A stretch of 64,000 nucleotides of DNA, taken from NCBI GenBank assembly GCA_016294075.1, contig JAEDCQ010000006.1, positions 28,375 through 92,374 on the forward strand, written 5' to 3'. The position numbers and the translations under genes were made by a program. The notes under the pieces are model-generated. The model saw nothing but the letters and a program-made list of their open reading frames with translations, was not told where the DNA came from and searched no databases. Source of the stretch: Lachnospiraceae bacterium. Lineage in GTDB: Bacteria > Bacillota > Clostridia > Lachnospirales > Lachnospiraceae. Below, piece by piece: positions 7,336 to 15,749 of the stretch (the first letter of the stretch is position 1; every line of letters begins with the position of its first letter).

Positions 7336-8238
7336 TTACCTGTGGCACCCTCTGCTTGCCAATACCGCTTTCATATCGGATGGAATATCCGCTTCCCACT
7401 CCATCCGTTCTCCCGTAATCGGATGCTTTAGCGAAAGATGCCATGCATGCAATGCCTGCCTATTCATCCTTTGGTCCTTCGGATTATACAGGAAGTCTCC
7501 AAGCAGGGGATGACCGATGGACGCCACATGCACCCGTATCTGGTGTGTTCTTCCCGTTTCCAATATAAGTGAGAGCAGCGTTGCATCCGCCATTCTCTCA
7601 AGCACCTTAAAATGGGTTATCGCACGCTCTCCGTTCTCATAATCTATCATACGTTCAATTGTGGAACCATCCCTGCGTCCGATTGGTGCGGTAATGATTC
7701 CCGAATCTTCTTCTATATACCCATCCGCAATTGCAAGATATTCCCGCTTGATTTCCCGCTTAAGCATTTGTTGCTGTAAAATACTGCAGCTTACCATATT
7801 TTTTGCCAAAACGGTAAGACCTGTCGTATCTCTGTCAAGACGGTTAATGCAACGAAAACGAAATGGAATTCCCTTTTGATTAAAATAAAAGGCAGCCGCA
7901 TTCGCCAGGGTATTGTCATAATTATTAAGTGACGGATGAATCGGCATATCCGCCGGTTTATCAATGACCATTAAGTCTTCATCTTCATACCGGATCGGAA
8001 AAGGCAGATTTACAGGTGCAATTTTTTCAGATGCCTTTTCTTTCATACATATTTGCAGTAAATCGCCAAGCTGTAAACGGTATGTTACATACTCCCAGAC
8101 TCCGTTTACGAGAATGCTGCGTTCCTGCTTCTTTAACTCCACTATATTTTGCCTTGAATAGCCTTTCTGTCTCAGAAAATCCTTTATTGTTACCCCGGCT
8201 TCTTCCAAAGAAACCGTGTACTCCAGAATTCGTTCCAT
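7336..8238 (-). CDS. RluA-family RNA pseudouridine synthase
   Basis: Converts specific uridines in rRNA or tRNA to pseudouridine. An S4-like RNA-binding segment occupies residues 1-75 (VTIKDFLRQKGYSRQNI), and the catalytic domain follows: the RLDRDTTGL motif near residue 140 holds the catalytic Asp, then EYLAIADG, GRTHQIRVHVASIGHPLLGDFLY near 230 and HAWHLSLKHPITG near the end. I start at the ATG at 8238 because the GGAAG site is 5-6 nt upstream; a GTG two codons earlier overlaps that site. The exact RNA target cannot be told from sequence. Length 300 residues is normal. Confidence 0.9.
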   Translation of the reverse strand: MERILEYTVSLEEAGVTIKDFLRQKGYSRQNIVELKKQERSILVNGVWEYVTYRLQLGDLLQICMKEKASEKIAPVNLPFPIRYEDEDLMVIDKPADMPIHPSLNNYDNTLANAAAFYFNQKGIPFRFRCINRLDRDTTGLTVLAKNMVSCSILQQQMLKREIKREYLAIADGYIEEDSGIITAPIGRRDGSTIERMIDYENGERAITHFKVLERMADATLLSLILETGRTHQIRVHVASIGHPLLGDFLYNPKDQRMNRQALHAWHLSLKHPITGERMEWEADIPSDMKAVLASRGCHR

Positions 8239-8403
8239 TGTCACTTCCGTTATCTTTCATTATTCTTCTATACAAACGGCTTTATCTCTATAATCAATCT
8301 ATCGTATCTACCCGAGACTTTTCTGTCAAATCATAGTATATAAAGTTTTCTTAATTGCACCCAAAAGAAGGGTGCTGTTTTTATGCCTTTTTTACGTAAT
8401 CTC

Positions 8404-9357
8404 TTAACTCTGTATCAGATAAGCATAATAGGCCACAAACGCAGCCAGCATCACAATGCCGCCGACTCTGTTCAGCTTTTTATCCTTATTACATAATATA
8501 CATATAAATAAAAGTACTGCCGTTGAAATTCCTACGATACTATCTACCAAAAATCCCTGTGCATAAACTACAGGTGTAATCAGCGCTGCGGTTCCTACTA
8601 CAAATAAGATATTAAAAATATTGCTTCCCACAATATTTCCTACTGCAATATCGGCCTTGCCCTTTAACCCTGCCGTTACAGAAGTAATCAGCTCAGGCAG
8701 GGAAGTTCCGAATGCCACAATCGTAAGACCGATTAGACGTTCACTCCAGCCAAAATACCGCGCTATTTCAGATGCGGCATCTACGGTTACATCACTTCCC
8801 CATACAATTAATCCGCCTCCGATAACAATCAGAATAAACATCTTGAAAAGAGTATCACCTGCTTCAAACTCCGGTACTTCCTCTGTATCCGTATCAATTC
8901 CTTTTTGGGAAAGATAGAATAAATATCCCATGAATATGATAAATATTATCCACAGTATAACGCCTTCCATGCGGGACACATAACCATCCTTTAAGCCCAT
9001 AAACGCAAGAATAAAACTTATTAAAATTACAAACGGTATTTCTATATGGAAGGTATTTTTCTTCACAGCCAAAGGAATTAGCAGGGAAGTGATTCCTAAA
9101 ATCAGAAGAATATTCAATATATTACTTCCTACCACATTTCCTATCGTAATTTCCGCACTTCCCTTAAGTGCTGCAGTAATAGATACCGCAGCTTCGGGTG
9201 CACTCGTTCCCATAGCCACAATTGTAAGTCCTATTACAATCTGTGGTATTCCGAATTTACCTGCAAGCTTACTGGAGCCTTCCACAAACCAATCTGCTCC
9301 TTTAATTAACATTACAAAACCAATCACTAATAAGATAAATTGTATAATCAGGTTCAT
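8404..9357 (-). CDS. Calcium/sodium antiporter, CaCA family (YrbG-like)
   Basis: A membrane cation/Ca2+ exchanger with about ten helices. Both inverted alpha repeats are clear: GLTIVAMGTSAPEAAVSI plus GNVVGSNILNI in the first half and GLTIVAFGTSLPELITSV plus GNIVGSNIFNI in the second; the acidic residues in the GTSxPE motifs bind the ions. An acidic loop (DTDTEEVPEFEAGD) separates the halves. I start at the ATG at 9357 (317 residues) because AGAGGA lies 6 nt upstream and the hydrophobic helix follows at once; longer frames upstream lack a ribosome site. Confidence 0.9.
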   Translation of the reverse strand: MNLIIQFILLVIGFVMLIKGADWFVEGSSKLAGKFGIPQIVIGLTIVAMGTSAPEAAVSITAALKGSAEITIGNVVGSNILNILLILGITSLLIPLAVKKNTFHIEIPFVILISFILAFMGLKDGYVSRMEGVILWIIFIIFMGYLFYLSQKGIDTDTEEVPEFEAGDTLFKMFILIVIGGGLIVWGSDVTVDAASEIARYFGWSERLIGLTIVAFGTSLPELITSVTAGLKGKADIAVGNIVGSNIFNILFVVGTAALITPVVYAQGFLVDSIVGISTAVLLFICILCNKDKKLNRVGGIVMLAAFVAYYAYLIQS

Positions 9358-9494
9358 AGCATTCCTCTTTTCCGACTCATCCATATAATTCCCAATCTTA
9401 TTGAAAATTATTTTCCAGAGTAGCACTTGCAACAAAGTATAGCAGATATGAATAAGCGGAACAAGGGAAAAGTATTTTTTTCCTATTATAAAGG

Positions 9495-9523
9495 TTTACT
9501 TTATGACAAAAATATACTAGAAT
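9495..9523 (+). promoter_or_regulatory. Candidate promoter of the PPi-PFK gene
   Basis: TTTACT (9495-9500) and TAGAAT (9518-9523) are 17 bp apart, 37 bp before the start codon. The match to the main sigma-factor consensus is moderate. Confidence 0.4.
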
Positions 9524-9559
9524 TGTTTCTGAGTAAAATTATAAAAAGGAGATACAGTT

Positions 9560-11221
9560 ATGAATATTTCACCATTACAGAAAGCTAGATATGAGTATGC
9601 TCCAAAGCTTCCCGGAATGCTTAGAAACGGCATCGCAGATATCTGCGTAAAGGAAGGCAAAGAAACTCAGAGTGTAGCTGACCAGGAAAAAATCAAAGCT
9701 CTTTTCCCAAATACTTACGGTAAAAAGGAAATTACTTTCCAGAAAGGCCAGAACACATCCGCAGCTAAAAAGCAGGTTGTAGGTGTTATCCTTTCAGGTG
9801 GACAGGCTCCCGGCGGACACAATGTTATCAGCGGTCTCTATGATGCACTTAAGGAGACTAATAAAGAAAATGTCCTCTTAGGTTTCAAGGGTGGCCCGGA
9901 CGGACTTCTTAAGAATGATTATGTAGAATTTGACGATGCATTTATCGATGCATACAGAAACACAGGTGGTTTCGATATCATCGGTTCCGGCAGAACTAAG
10001 CTTGAGACTAAGGAACAGTTCGCTATCGTAGCAGAGAATGCAAAGAAGAATGGCCTTACAGCCGTTGTTATCATCGGTGGTGATGACTCTAATACGAATG
10101 CTGCAACACTTGCAGAGTATATGGCAGCTAACAATACAGGTATTCAGGTTATCGGATGTCCTAAGACAATAGATGGTGACCTTAAGAATGAGGATATCGA
10201 GGCTTCATTCGGTTTCGATACAGCTACTAAGACATATTCTGAACTTATCGGTAATATTGAGAGAGATGCTAACTCAGCTAAGAAGTATTGGCATTTCATC
10301 AAGGTTATGGGACGTTCAGCATCTCACGTAGCACTTGAGTGTGCTCTTGAGACACAGCCAAACATCTGTCTTATCGGTGAAGAGGTTGCTGCTAAGAAGA
10401 TGTCTCTTGCACAGATTACTAACTATATTGCTGATTCTGTAGAGAAAAGAGGAAACAATGGCAACAACTTCGGTGTTGCTATTATTCCGGAGGGTATCGT
10501 TGAGTTCGTTCCTGAGTTCTCTAAACTTATTGCTGAGATTAATGAGCTTCTTGCAGGCAGCAAGACAGAGGAGTTTAATGCTCTTCCGGATTGGGAAGCT
10601 AAGTACAACTTCATCAAGGCCGGTCTTACAGCAGAGTCATTTGCAGTATTTGATATTCTTCCTCAGTTCGTTCAGCAGCAGTTATTCCTCGAAAGAGATC
10701 CTCACGGAAATGTTCAGGTATCCCTTATCGAATCAGAGAAGTTATTCTCTGAAATGGTAAAAGCTGAACTTGCTAAGAGAAAAGCAGCCGGAACATACAA
10801 GGGTAAATTCGGTGCTCAGCATCACTTCTTCGGTTATGAAGGAAGATGCGCATTCCCATCTAACTTCGATGCTGACTACTGCTACTCACTTGGTTACAAC
10901 GCTTTCATGCTTATTCAGTATGGCTACACAGGATACCTTTCAAAGGTTTCTAACATTGCTAAGCCGGCTGAGGAGTGGATTGCAGGTGGTATGCCTATCA
11001 CAAAGATGATGAATATGGAGAGAAGAAACGGTGAGGACAAGCCGGTTATCAAAAAGGCTCTTGTAGAGCTTGACGGAGCACCATTCAAATACTTTGAAGC
11101 TCACCGTGAAGAATGGGCAACAGAGACCTGCTTCAAATATCCGGGTGCCATTCAGTACTACGGACCGGCAGAGGTTTGTGACATTACAACAGTAACTCTT
11201 GCTCTTGAACAGGCAAAATAA
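9560..11221 (+). CDS. pfp: Diphosphate--fructose-6-phosphate 1-phosphotransferase (PPi-PFK)
   Basis: Catalyses reversible phosphorylation of fructose 6-phosphate with pyrophosphate, replacing ATP-PFK in glycolysis and saving ATP in anaerobes. At 553 residues it is the long (beta-like) type. Diagnostic residues: GGQAPGGHNVISG near residue 80, GGDDSNTNAATL near 173 where the second Asp blocks ATP and sets PPi use, PKTIDGDL near 200 with the Lys typical of PPi enzymes, and MGRSASHVALECAL near 255 for sugar binding. An AAAAGGAG site precedes the ATG. Codon choice is unusually uniform (CTT, GCT, GGT, AAG), as expected for a highly expressed gene. A perfect 18-bp terminator follows. Confidence 0.95.
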   Translation: MNISPLQKARYEYAPKLPGMLRNGIADICVKEGKETQSVADQEKIKALFPNTYGKKEITFQKGQNTSAAKKQVVGVILSGGQAPGGHNVISGLYDALKETNKENVLLGFKGGPDGLLKNDYVEFDDAFIDAYRNTGGFDIIGSGRTKLETKEQFAIVAENAKKNGLTAVVIIGGDDSNTNAATLAEYMAANNTGIQVIGCPKTIDGDLKNEDIEASFGFDTATKTYSELIGNIERDANSAKKYWHFIKVMGRSASHVALECALETQPNICLIGEEVAAKKMSLAQITNYIADSVEKRGNNGNNFGVAIIPEGIVEFVPEFSKLIAEINELLAGSKTEEFNALPDWEAKYNFIKAGLTAESFAVFDILPQFVQQQLFLERDPHGNVQVSLIESEKLFSEMVKAELAKRKAAGTYKGKFGAQHHFFGYEGRCAFPSNFDADYCYSLGYNAFMLIQYGYTGYLSKVSNIAKPAEEWIAGGMPITKMMNMERRNGEDKPVIKKALVELDGAPFKYFEAHREEWATETCFKYPGAIQYYGPAEVCDITTVTLALEQAK

Positions 11222-11264
11222 AACAAGCTGAAGGATGACATGCTTCGCGGCTCATCCATATATT

Positions 11265-11308
11265 AAGAAATACAGCCCCCAATCGTTAGGTTGGGGGCTG
11301 TATTTCTT
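11265..11308. terminator. Perfect 18-bp stem terminator after pfp
   Basis: AAGAAATACAGCCCCCAA (11265-11282) pairs fully with 11291-11308 around an 8-nt loop; A- and T-rich ends on both sides make it suitable for both converging genes. Confidence 0.9.
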
Positions 11309-11897
11309 CAGTTTGCCATACCAAATTCTAAAATTTCTCCGTTGGCGATATAATAGCAGTACCTGGTTGCCACATCTACCGAACAACCACCCGGAAATAT
11401 AGTATCAACCGTCTGATATGCCGATTTTGCCAAAACAATTGTATTACCCGAATAATTATTAAGATGATATATATATATATGACGGGTCATACGGATCAGG
11501 GTTTTGCATTTCATCACAACATATATATATGATAAGCATGTCCGTCTGTATAATAGAAGCGTATGTATCCTACCAAAGCACTGTATACGCTTCCATCAGG
11601 TCCCCATGCCACTTCCATACTCTGCAAATCTGATTCCGCTTCTTCCCACTCTGCTCCATTTGGCAATACAAATCTGTTGCCATCTTCATCCAATACCTCT
11701 AAGCCCCTGGTTGCAGGTGCTTCAGCACCGGAAACAGCGTTGGCAGAATTGCTTGCACCTCTGGAATAAACAAACTCCTTAAATTCCATCATATTATCCT
11801 GTTCAAAGGTAGAAGAAAGATAAAGAGGATAATTCACTGCTCCTTTTCCGCTGTCATCCTTTCTACCGCCATGAATTGCAATTGTCTGGTATTTCAT
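11308..11897 (-). pseudogene. Chimeric broken gene: PLP-enzyme N-terminus joined to unknown domain, with (AT)n frameshifts
   Basis: The first 50 residues (MKYQTIAIHGGRK, GAVNYPLYLSSTFEQ, VYSRGASN) match the N-terminus of Cys/Met-metabolism PLP enzymes such as cystathionine gamma-synthase, which should continue for about 380 residues. Instead the frame passes into an unrelated acidic, Trp/Tyr-rich domain (DEDGNRFVLPNGAEW...) and stops at 11514. The rest of that domain appears in other frames: a middle segment (EMQNPDPYDPSYIYI) and a last segment (HLNNYSGNTIVLAKS to the stop at 11308). The frame changes fall at (AT)5 (11521-11530) and (AT)7 (11467-11480), so dinucleotide slippage is the likely cause. 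A good AAAGGAG site precedes the ATG. Confidence 0.65.
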
Positions 11898-12046
11898 TTT
11901 TTATCTCCTTTTCTATCTCCTACTTTTCTTATAGGAATGGCATGCTATTATTTCCATGTTTTGTCAACTACTTTTTATAAAAAAATTTTTTTACCGGAAT
12001 TTACTATATTATTTTGGGATAAAACAAGACCTTGCTCGCGAAAGCA

Positions 12047-12075
12047 TTGACAGAATTTCTCACAGCCGTTATAAT
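12047..12075 (+). promoter_or_regulatory. Consensus promoter for tRNA-Leu
   Basis: Perfect TTGACA (12047-12052), a 17-bp spacer, and perfect TATAAT (12070-12075), about 55 bp before the tRNA. A full consensus is typical of stable RNA genes. Confidence 0.9.
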
Positions 12076-12130
12076 GACACTCGTGGCTTATGTCGATTAT
12101 CTTAATCCGGCATGAAAACAAGCTATATAG

Positions 12131-12210
12131 GCGGATGTGGCGGAATTGGCAGACGCACCAGATTTAGGTTCTGGCGGGCGACCGTGGGGGTTCAAGTCCC
12201 TTCATCCGCA
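12131..12210 (+). tRNA. tRNA-Leu (anticodon TAG)
   Basis: Acceptor arms GCGGATG and CATCCGC pair (12131-12137 and 12203-12209). The anticodon stem CCAGA/TCTGG encloses loop TTTAGGT, giving anticodon TAG (reads CUA leucine codons). A class II variable arm (CGGGCGACCG) and the TTCAAGT loop follow. The 3' CCA is not encoded. Preceded by a consensus promoter and followed by a terminator, so it is a single-gene unit. Confidence 0.95.
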
Positions 12211-12216
12211 GTCCAA

Positions 12217-12251
12217 AAAATCCCTGCCTAAATTCAATAGGCAGGGATTTT
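12217..12251 (+). terminator. Terminator of tRNA-Leu unit
   Basis: AAAATCCCTGCCTA (12217-12230) pairs with TAGGCAGGGATTTT (12238-12251) directly after the tRNA. Confidence 0.9.
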
Positions 12252-12297
12252 ATTATGCAAATTATCTACTACACTTATCATTTATACCAAATCATCC

Positions 12298-13719
12298 TTA
12301 TGGCAAAGGGCTCTCCTCATGGCAATGAGCGCTTACCATGGCAGAAGAAACGTCCCCGATAATATGTTTAAGAAAAAAGAGGCTTAGCATAAAGGATACC
12401 AATTCCGCAATCGGAAAGGCCCACCAGACATAATTTACATTTCCCAATAAGGAAAGAAGGTATGCAGCCGGGAGCAATACAAGAAGCTGCCGGCAGATGG
12501 AGGTAATCATACTGTAAACTGCATTACCAAGGGCCTGGAAAACGGAGCTGCAGACAATACAGAAAGCGGCAATCACAAAATGAAGACTTATTATCCTAAG
12601 AGCCGGAACACCCATACCCATCATATGCTCCGAAGCATCAAATAAAGCAAAAAGCTTATCCGGAAATACCTGGAATATCAATACTCCTACGCTCATGATC
12701 ACCACAGCATATAAAATGCTCAACTTTATTGTCTTTAACAAACGTTCTCTTTTTCCCGCTCCGTAATTAAAGGCAATAATCGGCACCATTCCGTTATTGA
12801 GTCCGAATACCGGCAGGAAAATAAAGCTTTGCAGTTTGAAATAGACACCGAAAACAGCCGTCGCCGTGGAAGAAAACGCTATCAAAATCTGGTTCATTCC
12901 ATAAACCATGACAGAGCCGATGGACTGCATAATAATAGAAGGTACACCTACCACATATATTTCCTTAATTATTCCGGCAGACGGATGAAAATTTTCAAAC
13001 GAAAATTTTATTTCCGTGTTCATTTTTAAATTAATAAAAATGGCTAACAAGGCTGCAACAATCTGTCCGGTAACAGTCGCAATCGCAGCACCTGCTACTC
13101 CAAGCTTCGGCATACCGCATAGACCAAATATCAAAATCGGGTCAAGAATAATATTAATAATCGCGCCCGTCATCTGGGTAATCATTGTAAAAAATGTTTT
13201 TCCGGTGGACTGAAGTAACCGCTCAAAAATAAACTGTGAATATAAACCAAACGAAAAAATCAGGACAATGCTCAAATATTGTATTCCGTATCCCACAATC
13301 TCAGCATCGCTTGTCTGCCCGTAATAAAACGGCTTAACAAGAAATAATCCGACTAAAAGAAAGACACAGACATTTAGGGCTGTCAAAAAAATTGCATTCA
13401 TTGCGCATTTATTTACTTTATCATAATCCTTTTCCCCCAATGCACGTGATAATACTGCATTAACACCCACTCCGGTTCCTACCCCAAGTGCAATCATCAA
13501 AGATTGAACAGGGAAAGCCAACGATACCGCCGTTAATGCATTTTCACTGATTCTAGCCACAAAAATGCTGTCTACAACATTATAAAGCGCTTGTACCAGC
13601 ATAGATAGCATCATCGGTACTGACATACTGAGCAGTAATTTATTAACCGGCATAATGCCCATTTTATTTTTTATTTCCGACTCATTTTTCTGCTGTGATT
13701 TTACCATTATTTCTGCCAT
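12298..13719 (-). CDS. MATE-family multidrug/cation efflux transporter
   Basis: A 473-residue membrane protein with 12 hydrophobic helices and the two-fold repeat of MATE pumps (MPVNKLLLSMSVPMMLSMLVQALYNVVDSIFVARIS at the start of helix 1; SFGLYSQFIFERLLQSTGKTFF mid-way; PLLLPAAYLL-type end). It would export organic cations using Na+ or H+. Start chosen at the ATG at 13719, which has GAGGAAG five bases upstream; the open frame extends 23 codons further without a ribosome site. The final ~20 codons are unusual: they are built on three TGCCAT words spaced exactly 19 bp and share an 18-nt block with the repeat at 63092-63169, so the C-terminal tail derives from a repeat. Confidence 0.9.
   Translation of the reverse strand: MAEIMVKSQQKNESEIKNKMGIMPVNKLLLSMSVPMMLSMLVQALYNVVDSIFVARISENALTAVSLAFPVQSLMIALGVGTGVGVNAVLSRALGEKDYDKVNKCAMNAIFLTALNVCVFLLVGLFLVKPFYYGQTSDAEIVGYGIQYLSIVLIFSFGLYSQFIFERLLQSTGKTFFTMITQMTGAIINIILDPILIFGLCGMPKLGVAGAAIATVTGQIVAALLAIFINLKMNTEIKFSFENFHPSAGIIKEIYVVGVPSIIMQSIGSVMVYGMNQILIAFSSTATAVFGVYFKLQSFIFLPVFGLNNGMVPIIAFNYGAGKRERLLKTIKLSILYAVVIMSVGVLIFQVFPDKLFALFDASEHMMGMGVPALRIISLHFVIAAFCIVCSSVFQALGNAVYSMITSICRQLLVLLPAAYLLSLLGNVNYVWWAFPIAELVSFMLSLFFLKHIIGDVSSAMVSAHCHEESPLP
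12300..12356. repeat. Dispersed repeat covering the 3' end of the MATE gene
   Basis: ATGGCA words occur at 12300, 12319 and 12338 (19-bp steps). The block TGGCAGAAGAAACGTCCC at 12339-12356 is the exact reverse complement of 63101-63118 in the 39-bp repeat near the window end, and GAGGAGnGCCC is also shared. Confidence 0.7.
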
Positions 13720-13929
13720 TTCTTCCTCACTCTGACTTATAGCCAATCTTATAGAATTCTGTGAAATCTCATATAAAGTGTTCCGCACTAGTTTTCAAGA
13801 GTTTACCATTTTTAACCGAATTGATATTATAGCATGATAATTCTTTATTGAAAAGGGCAAACTACGAAAGGACCCGTGCCTGCTGACAAAGGTCCTCCCA
13901 TATTACTGCTATTTATATTGTCCCACGTT

Positions 13930-15298
13930 CTACCATTCGATATGCAACTCTATCGGTTTTTTCCCTGTCATTTCAATGCTCTTTGCATCAGGCTGGTTTG
14001 TTCCAATGTACAGACGGTAATTTTTTCCTTCCAAAATTCTCTCCGTTTTCATTTACCACCGTAAATGCCCGTCTCTGAACCGGTATTTTTACCTCTTTCT
14101 TTTCTCCTGCCTTAAGATGAATTCTTTGAACTCCACACAATGAAGGATTCGGAACAGCAAAAATACAGTCTTCATTTTTAATATAAACCTGAACCACATC
14201 GTCTGTTTCCATACGGCCGCTGTTTTGTACAACTGCTTTAACTATACATGCCGTTTTTGTATCATCTAAGTCACCGTTGTTGCAATTTACTATTTCTGCC
14301 TGCTCAACCGAAACATCACCATATGTTAATCCAAAACCAAAAGGATACTGAGCCTTATAATCCATATAGCGGTAGGTTCTTCCTTTTATGGAATAATCCG
14401 TAAATTCAGGCATTTCTGTTAAGTTATCATAAAATGTTACCGGAAGCTTACCGGATGGGGAGACTTCGCCGAATAAGAGCTTCGCAATACTTCTTCCGCC
14501 TCTTGCTCCCGGATACCAGGTCTGCAGAATCGCATTATAATGCTCATTTGCAAATCTCATATCCATAGCACTTCCCGTCATCATCAGCATAACAACCGGT
14601 TTACCGGTTTCTGCAACAGCCTCCAATAAGCGTTGCTGTGACTTAGGAAGCAATAAAGACTCTTTATCTCCGGATGCATAACTATTACCGGAATCACCCT
14701 CTTCACCCTCTAATGTTTCATCCAATCCAACACAATGAACTACAAGGTCGCTATGCTCTGCTACAATTTTAGCCTCTGCCAGACGATCTCCTTTTATCGC
14801 CAGAGGCTCTGTTTTATCTTCAAACAGATGGCAGCCCTCTGAAAACAATATACGGACATCCTTTCCTACTGCTTCTTTTATACCCTCCAATACAGTTACA
14901 TATTCAGAAGAGGTACCGTGATAATTACCGATTAAAGCGGCTCTACTGTTGGCATTCGGTCCGATAACTCCGATTGTTTTTACACTTTCCTTATTAATCG
15001 GTAGAATTCCGTCATTTTTCAATAAAACAACGCTCTCCAAAGTAGCTTTATCCGCTAAAGCAATGTGCTCATCACATTCTATCTTTTCATATGCAATCGA
15101 ATCAAACTCTGTCTTGTCAAACAAACCTAATATAAAGCGTGTTGTAAATAACCTTACAGCGGCTTCTGTTACGGTTTCTTCACTGATAAGTCCCTGATTA
15201 TATGCATTCAATACATGAAGATATGTATTACCGCAATTTAAATCGCATCCCATATTCAGCGCAAGTGCCGCAGATTCTGCCGGCGTCTTGGTTACCAT
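13930..15298 (-). pseudogene. Glycoside hydrolase family 3 (beta-glucosidase/xylosidase), truncated and frameshifted
   Basis: The frame from 15298 matches only the later part of GH3 enzymes: the end of the barrel (ALNMGCDLNCGNTYLHVLNAYNQGLIS), the alpha/beta sandwich (LLKNDGILPINKESVKTIGVIGPNAN; GLDETLEGEEGDSG with the usual acid region; TGSAMDMRFA; WYPGARGGRSIAKLLFGEVSPSGKLPVTFY) and the fibronectin-like end. The first ~270 residues, with the nucleophile Asp, are missing. A single-base loss in a T run near 14026-14036 shifts the end: the other frame continues YRLYIGTNQPDAKSIEMTG to a stop at 13930. The break at 15298 abuts the start of a broken esterase on the opposite strand, indicating a deletion between once divergent genes. 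Confidence 0.85.
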
Positions 15299-15731
15299 AT
15301 GATTTTCATAGAACAGTTATCACTTTATTCGATTTTTCAATCCAATATGGTATTACAACGGCAAAAGCCTATTTCAGTCTGGGGAAGCGCTCCTCTTGGC
15401 AGCAACGTTACCGTAAAACTTATGGATTTTTCTGTTACGTCGACTGTAAATGAGGACGGCTCCCGGTGGATTGTATCATCTTATGCTGGAACCTTTAACC
15501 TTATTTCCTGTAAAAGGTGCTCTCTGGTATCAGGGAGAATCGGATTCCGGTCCCGGTCATGCTGAAATTTATGATATCCTTATGGAACGCTTAATTACTT
15601 TCTGGAGGCGCAAATGGAATGATGATTTTCCATTCCTTTTTATTCAGCTTGCCCCTTTTGGTGTCGGGCTTCAGTGCGGCTCCGAAAATTATAGGATTGT
15701 CCGTGAAAAACAGGAGCTTGTCGGCGTTTGA
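15299..15731 (+). pseudogene. Sialate O-acetylesterase, internally deleted
   Basis: The first frame (15299-~15490) matches the N-terminal beta domain of sialate/xylan O-acetylesterases (SIFQSNMVLQRQKPISVWGSAPLGSNVTV; NEDGSRWIV). It then jumps, in another frame, to the catalytic middle (FPVKGALWYQGESDS, where GES-type residues belong to the SGNH-like fold; MERLITFWRRKWNDDFPFLFIQLAPF) and stops at 15731. About 150 residues between the parts and the whole C-terminus are missing, so no active enzyme is expected. It lies head-to-head with the GH3 remnant; together they look like a lost glycan-degradation locus. Confidence 0.8.
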
Positions 15732-15749
15732 TTTCTTTATGCCAGTATG

